Assembly (NCBI GenBank): GCA_934465295.1
Contig: CAKSKU010000036.1
Span: 1 to 8,830, forward strand
Direction: 5' to 3'
Length of the DNA: 8,830 nucleotides
DNA from: an uncultured Oscillospiraceae bacterium
Lineage (GTDB): Bacteria > Bacillota > Clostridia > Oscillospirales > Ruminococcaceae
Shown here in pieces: positions 1 through 5,615 of this stretch. The notes under the pieces were generated by a model. The model did not search any database, was not told where the DNA came from, and saw only the letters and a list, made by a program, of their open reading frames with translations. Position 1 is the stretch's first letter, and the number at the start of each line of letters is the position of its first letter. The position numbers were made by a program, and so were the translations under genes.

Positions 1-87
1 TTTATTGAAGTAAAGTGTAGATAGTATTATTGCTAAAATAATTATTATACTTGCTTCAATTATCATAATTACCTTATATTTTTTCAT
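1..87 (-). CDS. N-terminus of an unidentified membrane-anchored or exported protein (cut by window edge)
   Basis: On the minus strand an ATG (bases 87-85) follows a clear ribosome binding site, GAAAGGA, with about 6 bases between it and the start. It opens 29 codons that continue past the left edge without a stop. The peptide begins MKKYKVIMIIEAS and then has a long run rich in Ile and Leu (about residues 6-25). This is the pattern of a signal peptide or a single N-terminal membrane anchor: two Lys followed by a hydrophobic core. The family cannot be named from so little sequence. The GC content is very low, like the rest of the left region. The strong ribosome binding site is the main reason to accept it as a real gene. 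Confidence 0.6.
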   Translation of the reverse strand, partial: MKKYKVIMIIEASIIIILAIILSTLYFNK

Positions 88-130
88 GTTATTTCCTTTC
101 AAATATAAATTCTGAAATAAGATTATTTAT

Positions 131-171
131 ACGAAAAAGCAATATAAAATAGAATTATATTGCTTTTTCGT
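131..171. terminator. Symmetrical hairpin, probable bidirectional terminator
   Basis: A perfect 16-bp inverted repeat (131-146 and 156-171) encloses a 9-base loop. The core stem AGCAATATA/TATATTGCT is flanked by AAAAA on the left and TTTTT on the right, so it reads as a stem followed by a T-run on either strand. It lies between the gene remnant at 322-585 and the leftward gene starting at base 87, so on the minus strand it would end transcription coming from the remnant. The bases from 88 to 321 otherwise hold only the ribosome binding site of the left-edge gene and AT-rich sequence with nothing I can name. Confidence 0.6.
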
Positions 172-321
172 TGATTATGTTATGACGATAGATAATGGAA
201 AATACCGTTTATTAAATCATTCCTTTCTGTTTTTTGCTTGAATGTGTATTTTTTCATTAAATTGCTATTTATTCAGTATGTCCTTAAATGTTTTTTGTGC
301 CAATTAAGCCGATTTTAGAAA

Positions 322-585
322 TTACTCTGCAAAATCAGAGTTTGAAACAGCAACGTATGAGTTAATTTTCATCTCAATAGCCTGCTTTGCTTCATTTGTA
401 AACGTAAACTGATTGAACATTGGCAATGTTGCTTCAAGCTCTTCCGCCGTAATTCCATTAAGAGCGTAATCCTCAGGTGAGTGATAATATATCCATTTAA
501 GAGAATAAATATCACTTCCTTTGACAATTGCTGTCTCGGCTGCAAAATGTGATGCGACAGCTTCGTCATTATCCGATGTTATTAA
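322..585 (-). pseudogene. C-terminal remnant of an unidentified protein
   Basis: The minus strand holds an open frame of 87 codons ending in TAA (324-322). It is bounded upstream by an in-frame TGA (588-586) and has no usable start codon near its beginning. The translated piece starts LITSDNDEAVASHFAAE and ends INSYVAVSNSDFAE. Its composition is that of a normal soluble protein: acidic, mixed, with amphipathic stretches such as ITAEELEATLPMF. This differs from the low-complexity Lys/Asn/Ile peptides that AT-rich noncoding DNA gives. I read it as the 3' end of a gene whose 5' part has been lost. An internal ATG at about codon 56 could start only a short peptide and has no good ribosome binding site. 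I do not recognise the family. A different reading frame of the same stretch (369-569) does have an ATG, but its peptide is basic and unlike a natural protein. Confidence 0.45.
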
Positions 586-651
586 TCAAATTTCACAAAT
601 TACAATTGTTATGTTGTGTTTTTACGCTCATAGAGCAAATTAATTTTGTTA

Positions 652-1014
652 TTAATATATTTTCCAAAACAAAAAGTATATGTCCAGATCACCTATTGTA
701 AACAAAGGCCTATCAAAATAATTAAAACAAGTAGGAACGCATATTGTAGCCCATTCTAATATATTTATAACAGATAATTTATTTATAACACTTTTTTTGC
801 TTTTTATTATTGTAAGGACATATGCAGAGATAGACATCACTAATAGTAATAGTAATAAACCACCAGACCGCATAAAAAAGCTCCACCAAAATAATACAGA
901 AGGTATCACAGTAATACAAATATTTTTGCATACATTATTAAAACTTATTTCATTAGATTTAGCTATTATACAAATACATATAATTTTATACAATAAATAT
1001 ACTATTAAAAACAT
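652..1014 (-). CDS. Small hydrophobic membrane protein of unknown function
   Basis: The frame encodes 120 residues from the ATG at 1014. I chose this start over the ATG two codons earlier (1020) because AGGAGG at 1028-1023 lies 8 bases from 1014 but only 2 from 1020. The protein is strongly hydrophobic. Likely membrane segments are residues 2-18 (LIVYLLYKIICICIIA), about 30-48 (ICITVIPSVLFWWSFFM) and about 52-71 (GGLLLLLLVMSISAYVLTII), with a Lys-rich turn (KSKKS) and a less certain fourth segment further on. Cys residues cluster near the first two segments. There is no recognisable domain. The ribosome binding site starts about 10 bp outside the left end of the IS element, so the native promoter is displaced or lost; expression would need read-through from the IS or from the GH130 gene further upstream on the same strand. 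It could be a truncated or degenerating gene. Confidence 0.55.
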   Translation of the reverse strand: MFLIVYLLYKIICICIIAKSNEISFNNVCKNICITVIPSVLFWWSFFMRSGGLLLLLLVMSISAYVLTIIKSKKSVINKLSVINILEWATICVPTCFNYFDRPLFTIGDLDIYFLFWKIY

Positions 1015-1040
1015 TGACATCGCCTCCTATTCCACCAGAT

Positions 1041-1055
1041 CCTGTTCACATTAAA
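1041..1055 (+). repeat. IS terminal inverted repeat, left
   Basis: CCTGTTCACATTAAA is the exact reverse complement of bases 1713-1727. The TGA stop of the transposase frame (1048-1046) lies inside it. Just outside, GAT precedes the repeat where the other end has GAG. Confidence 0.85.
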
Positions 1056-1674
1056 ATAGCGTCAAAAATCATAGCCAATGTGAGATTACTTAAATACAAC
1101 ACATCAAGCTTATCATAGCGAGTGAAAACACGTCTAAATCGCCTTATTCGCAGAAAATACCGCTCAACTTCGTTACGCCATTTGTAAAGCTCCTTGTCAT
1201 ACTCCCAAGGCTTTTTCCTATTTCTTTTGGGTGGGACAATTGGCACAAAGCCTTGCTTTACAGCAAGTTCACGTGTTTTATCATCTTCATAGGCTCTATC
1301 CATAAGCAGATAGTGGCTATCTTCGGAATAAATACTTGAAATGAGTTTTCTTCCTTCCGGTGCATCATGTTTATTTCCGGCAGATAAATGAAAAGTCATT
1401 ACATATTTCGCAGACGTGGAAGCCAAATGAATCTTTGTTGTGAGCCTCCTTTTGAGCACCCTATATTCTGCCCACAGCTTTTGCACCAGCGGTTGAATCT
1501 GACATAAATCGTGTGCCAATTTCCGTATTCGCTTGGCAATGCCCTCCATTTGCAGCTGTTTTCAATTATATACAGTAATGCACACAGAAAATCATAATTC
1601 GATACTTCCGGTTTTCTGCGAGGTGTCGGCATTAAATGCTCAATTTTCGCAAATTGTTTTTCGGTTAATTTCAT
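1046..1674 (-). pseudogene. Broken IS5-family DDE transposase
   Basis: Two overlapping frames encode parts of one transposase. The first, from MKLTEKQF (ATG at 1674, or 1692 with six more residues), carries the N-terminal helix-turn-helix region with the typical NWHTIYVRFNRWCK motif. Directly after this motif it jumps to CGQNIGCSKGG, which matches the IGRSRGG just before LTTKIH in intact relatives as I recall them. Several tens of residues are therefore missing, including the first catalytic Asp (usually in a DSTS motif). At bases 1447-1442 the frame shifts by -1, as if one base were lost, and continues as LTTKIHLAS. The second part keeps the second Asp (LLMDRAYEDD) and the Y-(2)-R-(3)-E-(6)-R/K signature (around YKWRNEVERYF), then ends in IFDAILM. 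Without the first Asp it cannot be an active DDE enzyme. An AAAAGG stretch at the break could allow ribosomal slippage, as in some relatives, but the deletion makes this moot. Confidence 0.8.
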
Positions 1675-1712
1675 ATGTTTATGGTAACACATTATTTGGC
1701 AAAATGCAACAA

Positions 1713-1727
1713 TTTAATGTGAACAGG
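1713..1727 (-). repeat. IS terminal inverted repeat, right
   Basis: TTTAATGTGAACAGG is the exact reverse complement of bases 1041-1055. It is followed outward by CTCTAA, so the end reads GAGCCTGTT from the outside in, the form I recall for IS427-group elements. The transposase start lies 21-39 bases inside this end. Confidence 0.85.
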
Positions 1728-1801
1728 CTCTAATTTTTTATGTGAATTGCGCCTGTTTTATTTGTTGGTATTACACGGTCTGCGTAATGTGTTTCGCCCT
1801 T

Positions 1802-2986
1802 TTAGTCCTTATGATTCTTCATATACTCGAGGTTCTTGGAGATAAGCTCATATCTCTGCTTTACGCAGTCAACGGAGCGAAGCGGGTCGGACGGGGTGTT
1901 GAAAGTATAGTCCATAAGCTTTTCAACTGTTGTTGATGCAACGTGTACTCTTGTATCGGAAGAAGCATAGTAGATATAAACTTCACCGTTTTCGCGGACG
2001 ATAGCACCGTTTGTGAACACAACGTTTGAAACGTCGCCCACTCTTTCCTCGCCGTGCGGAGCGATGAAAAGTCCCGAGGGTGATGCGATGAGCTTGGACG
2101 GGTCGTTAAGGTCGGTCGCAAAGACGTAGATAACGTAGCGAAGTCCTGCGGCTGTATTTCTTACGCCGTGGGCAATATGTATCCAGCCCTTTGGTGTCTT
2201 TATAGGAACTGCGCCTGCGCCGTTCTTTACCTCTGTAATAGTGTGGTAAACTCTTGGGGAGATAACGGTTTCCTCTGTGCAGATCTCAGCGTTGGTGATA
2301 TCCTTTGCAAGTCCGAAGCAAACGCCGCCGCCCGAGCCTGTCTGAATGAAATCGTCCTGCGGACGTGTATAGAATGCGTACATTCCGTTTACGAATTCGG
2401 GGTGGAGGACAACGTTTCTCTGCTGTGGGGACTTTGATTTAAGGTTGGGAAGTCTTTCCCATGTTTTGAGATCCTTTGTGCGGACGATGCCTGCCTGTGC
2501 AACTGCGGCGGAAAGGTCGTTGGACGATGTGTCCTTGCTCTCGGAGCAGAAAACGCCGTAGATATAGCCGTCCTCGTGCTTGGTCAGACGCATATCATAA
2601 ACGTTGGTCTCTTCGGGGTTGGTATCGGGGAGAAGAACGGGGTAGTCCCAGAAGCGGAAACCGTCAACGGGGCTGTCGCTCTCGGCAACTGCGAAGAATG
2701 ACTTTCTGTCGTTGCCCTCTACTCTTGCGACGAGGTAGAACTTGCCGTTGAGTTCGATTGCGCCCGAGTTGAGGACTGCGTTGATGCCGAGGCGTTCCAT
2801 AAAGAACGGATTCGTTTCGGGGTCAAGGTCATATCTCCAGATAACGGGGGCGTGATCGGCTGTGAGAACGGGGTACTTATAGCGGTCATAAGCACCGCCC
2901 ATATAATCGGTCTTTTCGTTTTTGCGGCTGATGAGCTTTTCGTAAGCGTCAAAAACCTTTGCTTTTCTTTCGTTGAATTCGGACAT
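1802..2986 (-). CDS. 4-O-beta-D-mannosyl-D-glucose phosphorylase (GH130)
   Basis: The protein has 394 residues and resembles family GH130 subfamily 1 throughout. Members cleave beta-1,4-mannosyl-glucose with phosphate, giving alpha-mannose 1-phosphate and glucose in the cytoplasm; in mannan users this follows cellobiose 2-epimerase acting on mannobiose. The ATG at 2986 is preferred because GGAAG lies 8 bases upstream; an in-frame TTG two codons earlier is too close to it. From this start, the Asp in NVYDMRLTKHEDGYIYG is residue 131, the same number as the general acid Asp131 reported for the Bacteroides fragilis enzyme. Other family marks are NSGAIELNGKFYLVARVEG, HPEFVNGMYAFYTRP, GWIHIAHGVRNT and EVYIYYASSDTRVH, consistent with a five-bladed propeller. 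There is no signal peptide. It has its own promoter in the divergent region and no convincing terminator downstream, so transcripts may run into the IS on the same strand. Another GH130 mannoside phosphorylase specificity is possible, but the fit to the mannosylglucose type is close. Confidence 0.9.
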   Translation of the reverse strand: MSEFNERKAKVFDAYEKLISRKNEKTDYMGGAYDRYKYPVLTADHAPVIWRYDLDPETNPFFMERLGINAVLNSGAIELNGKFYLVARVEGNDRKSFFAVAESDSPVDGFRFWDYPVLLPDTNPEETNVYDMRLTKHEDGYIYGVFCSESKDTSSNDLSAAVAQAGIVRTKDLKTWERLPNLKSKSPQQRNVVLHPEFVNGMYAFYTRPQDDFIQTGSGGGVCFGLAKDITNAEICTEETVISPRVYHTITEVKNGAGAVPIKTPKGWIHIAHGVRNTAAGLRYVIYVFATDLNDPSKLIASPSGLFIAPHGEERVGDVSNVVFTNGAIVRENGEVYIYYASSDTRVHVASTTVEKLMDYTFNTPSDPLRSVDCVKQRYELISKNLEYMKNHKD

Positions 2987-3024
2987 TGGCAAAACTTCCT
3001 TTCTAAGCGATATGCTTTAATTTT

Positions 3025-3053
3025 ATTCTATCATAACAAAATCGCTTCTTCAA
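3025..3053 (-). promoter_or_regulatory. Promoter of the GH130 gene
   Basis: On the minus strand, TTGAAG (3053-3048) and TAGAAT (3030-3025) are separated by exactly 17 bases, a good sigma-A-type promoter. It predicts a start of transcription near 3018, about 30 bases before the GH130 ATG. The -35 box lies about 20 bp from the -35 box of the rightward promoter, so the two promoters are back to back. Confidence 0.6.
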
Positions 3054-3073
3054 GAGAAATTTAGATTTTTTCG

Positions 3074-3102
3074 TTGACTTTTTCTCTGTTTTGTATTACA
3101 AT
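3074..3102 (+). promoter_or_regulatory. Promoter of the lipoprotein gene
   Basis: TTGACT (3074-3079) and TACAAT (3097-3102) are separated by exactly 17 bases, each with one mismatch to the consensus. The predicted transcription start is near 3109, leaving about 130 bases of leader before the lipoprotein start at 3243. The two AAACGTTT palindromes lie in this leader. Confidence 0.7.
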
Positions 3103-3129
3103 ATAGAGTAAATGCAGAGAATTACGCCC

Positions 3130-3143
3130 TTTAAACGTTTACA
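3130..3143. promoter_or_regulatory. Operator-like palindrome 1 (LacI/CcpA type)
   Basis: TTTAAACGTTTACA matches 13 of 14 positions of the symmetrical sequence TGTAAACGTTTACA, a form typical of LacI-family operators and cre sites with a central CG. It lies about 20 bases after the predicted rightward transcription start, where a bound repressor could block initiation or elongation. Confidence 0.5.
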
Positions 3144-3169
3144 CGAAAAATTTTCGGTGCTTTGAATAT

Positions 3170-3183
3170 CTTAAACGTTTTAT
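3170..3183. promoter_or_regulatory. Operator-like palindrome 2 (LacI type)
   Basis: The 10-mer TTAAACGTTT at 3171-3180 repeats that at 3131-3140 exactly, 40 bp downstream. The outer positions are less symmetrical than in site 1 (9 of 14 to the same consensus). Forty bp is close to four helical turns, so both sites would face the same side of the helix. A further half-site-like TTTAAAC lies at 3191-3197. Confidence 0.4.
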
Positions 3184-3242
3184 TGTGCAGTTTAAACAAC
3201 GCCCTCTGCGGTATTCTTATGATAAAGGGACGGTTGACGACG

Positions 3243-3905
3243 ATGAAAAGAATTTTTTCGGTTTTGCTCTCTATTATGACCTGTGTGATGCTCCTTACAG
3301 CCTGCGGAGAGGAGGCGGCTGAGGAATCGGCATACAGCGGTATCCTCACAAAGGTCAAGATCGGTATGCCCCTTACAAAAATTGTCTCGATGCAGCCCGA
3401 TGGGGTCGAGCTTTACTGGGACGATGACACAACTATCTGGAGCATAAACACTGACACAGACCTTATGGCAGAGGTTTCTGCGCTCGTTCCTGCCGAGGAT
3501 ATGTTCTACTATGCGGATGATTCCATAATTACATATAATTTCAAGACCCAAAAGGGCGATGATGAGCTTTATCTCAAGGGTTACAGCGAGGAAGTCCACT
3601 GTCTGCTTGACCGCACAGCAGCACAGGACTACTTCGACAAGAAAACAGCTGAGCTTATCAGCAAGCACTGTGTTGACGACGGTTCCGTTGCAGGTGGATC
3701 GATGGTCGGCACAGAGGATATCGATATGGAGCTTGTTTACAGCCAGAAAATATCCGCAAGCAGCTATGACCTTGTGTTCTCAATGACGCTCACCTATGAT
3801 ACAGTCAACGATGTTGCAGGTTACTATGCTACCGAGTTCAAGATCGAGCTTACCGAAAAGGATGTCAAGACCGAGGTCGCTATCGCAACGCCCGAAACCA
3901 AGTGA
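3243..3905 (+). CDS. Small lipoprotein of unknown function
   Basis: The product has 220 residues. It starts with a textbook lipoprotein signal: MKR, a hydrophobic core, then LTAC at residues 18-21. Cleavage before Cys21 and lipid attachment would tether it to the outer face of the cell membrane. In-frame starts further upstream (ATG 3219, ATG 3162) would add a long extension ahead of this signal and are less likely. The ribosome binding site is weak (AAAGGGA at 3224-3230, 12 bases from the ATG). The mature part is acidic. It has an ILTKVKIGMPLTKIV segment followed by a strand-like stretch (VELYWDDDTTIWSI), a pattern reminiscent of small SmpA/BLIP-type folds, but I cannot assign a family. It is the first gene after the rightward regulated promoter, and a terminator follows 28 bases after its stop. 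A role in sensing or binding a sugar or the envelope is possible but not shown. Confidence 0.8.
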   Translation: MKRIFSVLLSIMTCVMLLTACGEEAAEESAYSGILTKVKIGMPLTKIVSMQPDGVELYWDDDTTIWSINTDTDLMAEVSALVPAEDMFYYADDSIITYNFKTQKGDDELYLKGYSEEVHCLLDRTAAQDYFDKKTAELISKHCVDDGSVAGGSMVGTEDIDMELVYSQKISASSYDLVFSMTLTYDTVNDVAGYYATEFKIELTEKDVKTEVAIATPETK

Positions 3906-3932
3906 TCCCAACGCATAAATAATGTAGATCAG

Positions 3933-3963
3933 AAGCGGTGCAGTGGGACTGTGCCGCTTTTTT
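3933..3963 (+). terminator. Intrinsic terminator after the lipoprotein gene
   Basis: An 11-bp stem (AAGCGGTGCAG/CTGTGCCGCTT, two G-U pairs) with loop TGGGA runs straight into six T (3958-3963). It begins 28 bases after the lipoprotein stop. It ends one base before GAAAGGA, the ribosome binding site of the next gene, so no promoter fits between terminator and next gene. Confidence 0.8.
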
Positions 3964-3980
3964 GAAAGGACGAAAATGTT

Positions 3981-5462
3981 ATGAAGAATATGCCAACCGT
4001 AAAGCTGGGAATTGCGGCTGTGAGCCGTGACTGCTTCCCGAAATCCCTCTCCGCTTCAAGAAGAAGCAATGTTGTCAAGGCTTGCAAAGAGAAAAATATC
4101 GACATTTACGAATGCCCCGTAACTGTCGAGAACGAGAACGATATGCTCTGCGCACTTGACGACCTCAAAAAGGCAGGCGTTAATGCGCTTGTTGTCTACC
4201 TCGGAAACTTCGGTCCGGAAACGGCTGAAACGCTCCTTGCGAAGAAGTTCGGTCTGCCCGTTATGTTCGCAGCGGCAGCAGAGGAATTCGGCGATAACCT
4301 CGTTGACGGCAGAGGCGATGCTTTCTGCGGTATGCTCAACGCAAGCTACAACCTCGGACTTCGCAATGTCAGGGCTTACATACCCGAATATCCCGTCGGG
4401 AACCCTTATGAAGTCGCTGATATGATCGCTGACTTTATCCCCGTTGCAAGAACTGTGCTCGGACTTGCAAGCCTTAAAGTTATCACATTCGGCCCCCGTC
4501 CGCAGGACTTCCTTGCCTGCAATGCGCCTATCGCAAGACTTTATGACCTCGGCGTTGAGATCGAAGAAAACTCCGAGCTTGACCTTTACGCCGCTTTCAA
4601 CGAACACGCAGGCGATGCACGCATTGACGGCGTTGTAAAGGAAATGGAAAGCGAGCTTGGCGCAGGCAACAAGATGCCGGGAATTCTGCCGAAGCTTGCG
4701 CAGTTTGAGATAACTCTCCTCGACTGGGCAGAGGCTCACAAGGGTTCGAGAGAATATGTCGTATTCGCAAACAAGTGCTGGCCTGCATTCCAGACGCAGT
4801 TCGGCTTTGTTCCGTGCTATGTAAACAGCCGCCTTACCGCAAAGGGTATCCCCTGCGCCTGCGAAGTCGACATCTACGGCGCAGTGAGTGAGTTCATCGG
4901 TCAGTGCGTTTCGGACGATGTTGTAACTCTTCTCGACATCAACAACACCGTTCCAGCAGACCTTTACAACAACGAGATAAAGGGCAGATTCGACTATTCC
5001 CTCACCGATACATTTATGGGCTTCCACTGCGGAAACACAGCCGCAGAAAAGCTTTCCTCAAAGGAAATGAAGTATCAGCTCATCATGCACAGAGGTCTTG
5101 AACCCGACAAAGAACCCGATATCACAAGAGGTACTCTCGAGGGCGATATCGCTCCGTCCGAGATCACGTTCTTCCGTCTCCAGAGCAACGCCGATGCAGA
5201 GCTTAAAGCGTATGTTGCAGAGGGTGAAGTTCTCCCCGTTCCGACACATTCATTCGGCGGCATAGGCATTTTCGCAATAAAGGAAATGGGACGATTCTAT
5301 CGTCACGTTCTTATCGAGGGCAGATTCCCTCACCACGGCGCAGTAACATTTGCACACAACGGAAAGGCTCTTTTCAACGTTTTCCGTTACCTCGGAGTGC
5401 AGAGCGTTGGCTTCAATCAGCCTAAGGGTATGCTTTACAAGACGGAAAATCCGTTTGCATAA
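3981..5462 (+). CDS. L-fucose/L-arabinose isomerase-fold protein
   Basis: The 493-residue cytoplasmic protein resembles the fucose isomerase-like group (COG2407 as I recall it), which contains metal-dependent ketol-isomerases and relatives of unknown substrate. The N-terminal half is a series of alternating alpha/beta segments (VKLGIAAVSRDCFP, ALVVYLGNFGPETAE, LPVMFAAAAEEFGD). In the C-terminal half, three candidate Mn ligands are present: Glu295 in CACEVDIYGA, Asp319 in VVTLLDINN and His451 or His452 in GRFPHHGAV. The 24-residue gap between the Glu and Asp equals that between Glu337 and Asp361 of E. coli FucI. The chain is about 100 residues shorter than E. coli FucI. The start is set by AAAGGA 10 bases upstream of the ATG; the ATG at 3976 hits a stop at once. 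It follows the lipoprotein on the same strand but sits behind a strong terminator. Proximity to the mannosylglucose phosphorylase suggests sugar metabolism; the actual substrate is not evident. Confidence 0.8.
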   Translation: MKNMPTVKLGIAAVSRDCFPKSLSASRRSNVVKACKEKNIDIYECPVTVENENDMLCALDDLKKAGVNALVVYLGNFGPETAETLLAKKFGLPVMFAAAAEEFGDNLVDGRGDAFCGMLNASYNLGLRNVRAYIPEYPVGNPYEVADMIADFIPVARTVLGLASLKVITFGPRPQDFLACNAPIARLYDLGVEIEENSELDLYAAFNEHAGDARIDGVVKEMESELGAGNKMPGILPKLAQFEITLLDWAEAHKGSREYVVFANKCWPAFQTQFGFVPCYVNSRLTAKGIPCACEVDIYGAVSEFIGQCVSDDVVTLLDINNTVPADLYNNEIKGRFDYSLTDTFMGFHCGNTAAEKLSSKEMKYQLIMHRGLEPDKEPDITRGTLEGDIAPSEITFFRLQSNADAELKAYVAEGEVLPVPTHSFGGIGIFAIKEMGRFYRHVLIEGRFPHHGAVTFAHNGKALFNVFRYLGVQSVGFNQPKGMLYKTENPFA

Positions 5463-5470
5463 AAATTTCT

Positions 5471-5519
5471 CGGAAAAGCCGATCATTGCTGTGAAAAGCG
5501 TTCTGATCGGCGTTTTCCG
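5471..5519 (+). terminator. Terminator after the isomerase-like gene
   Basis: CGGAAAAGCCGATCA (5471-5485) pairs with TGATCGGC (5504-5511) and TTTTCCG (5513-5519), a 15-bp stem with one bulged G and an 18-base loop. It begins 9 bases after the stop codon. The T-run lies in the outer stem after the 8-bp GC-rich core GCCGATCA/TGATCGGC, so it can act as a terminator, though the run is only four T. Confidence 0.6.
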
Positions 5520-5615
5520 CTTATCATAAGAGCATATTGTTTTATCTGTTTTATGCCGAGCAATCATATAGGGTAAATATGCATTAGCTTGCGTTTGTTT
5601 AATAAGGGAAAAAGA

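Larger units (their letters stand above)
1041..1727 (-). mobile_element. IS5-family (IS427-like) insertion sequence, internally deleted
   Basis: The element is bounded by a perfect 15-bp inverted repeat, CCTGTTCACATTAAA (1041-1055, and its complement at 1713-1727). The similarity extends outward imperfectly: AGATCCTG on the left against AGAGCCTG on the right, so the true ends may be 2-4 bases further out. Between the ends lies a transposase reading frame on the minus strand whose stop codon falls inside the left repeat, a compact layout typical of these elements. No clean target duplication is visible: TA lies just outside the right end after GAG, but CA lies at the matching place on the left. 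The total of about 690 bp is short for the group as I recall it, consistent with the missing centre of the transposase. Confidence 0.8.

Noticed and set aside
180..257. 25-codon minus-strand frame beginning MKKYTFKQK
   Set aside because: It has no ribosome binding site, is very short, and lies in AT-rich DNA where such frames are expected by chance, although its first residues echo those of the gene at the left edge.
797..1054. 85-codon plus-strand frame
   Set aside because: It is opposite the better-supported membrane protein, has no ribosome binding site, and runs into the IS end.
1732..1760. Second copy of an IS end next to the right repeat (TTTTATGTGAATTGCGCC against TTTAATGTGAACAGGC)
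   Set aside because: Only about 7 bases match without gaps; this is too little to claim a nested or older insertion.
2476..2751. 91-codon Arg-rich plus-strand frame
   Set aside because: It is a shadow of the GH130 gene with a composition unlike a natural protein.
2987..2992. TTG start two codons upstream for the GH130 gene
   Set aside because: It is only about 3 bases from the GGAAG ribosome binding site; the ATG at 2986 has ideal spacing and gives the catalytic Asp the family number 131.
3162..3242. Longer N-terminus for the lipoprotein
   Set aside because: It would place 27 residues ahead of a complete lipoprotein signal and run through the operator-like sites in the leader.
4056..5027. 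323-codon open frame on the minus strand opposite the isomerase-like gene
   Set aside because: It is the antisense shadow of a clear homologous gene. Its peptide is Cys- and Val-rich without a recognisable domain, and such long antisense frames arise from codon bias.
5520..5615. Cobalamin or SAM riboswitch ahead of the methionine synthase unit
   Set aside because: The space is under 100 bases and shows no B12-box or S-box-like conserved core; only weak promoter-like boxes (TTATGC, TAAATA) are present.
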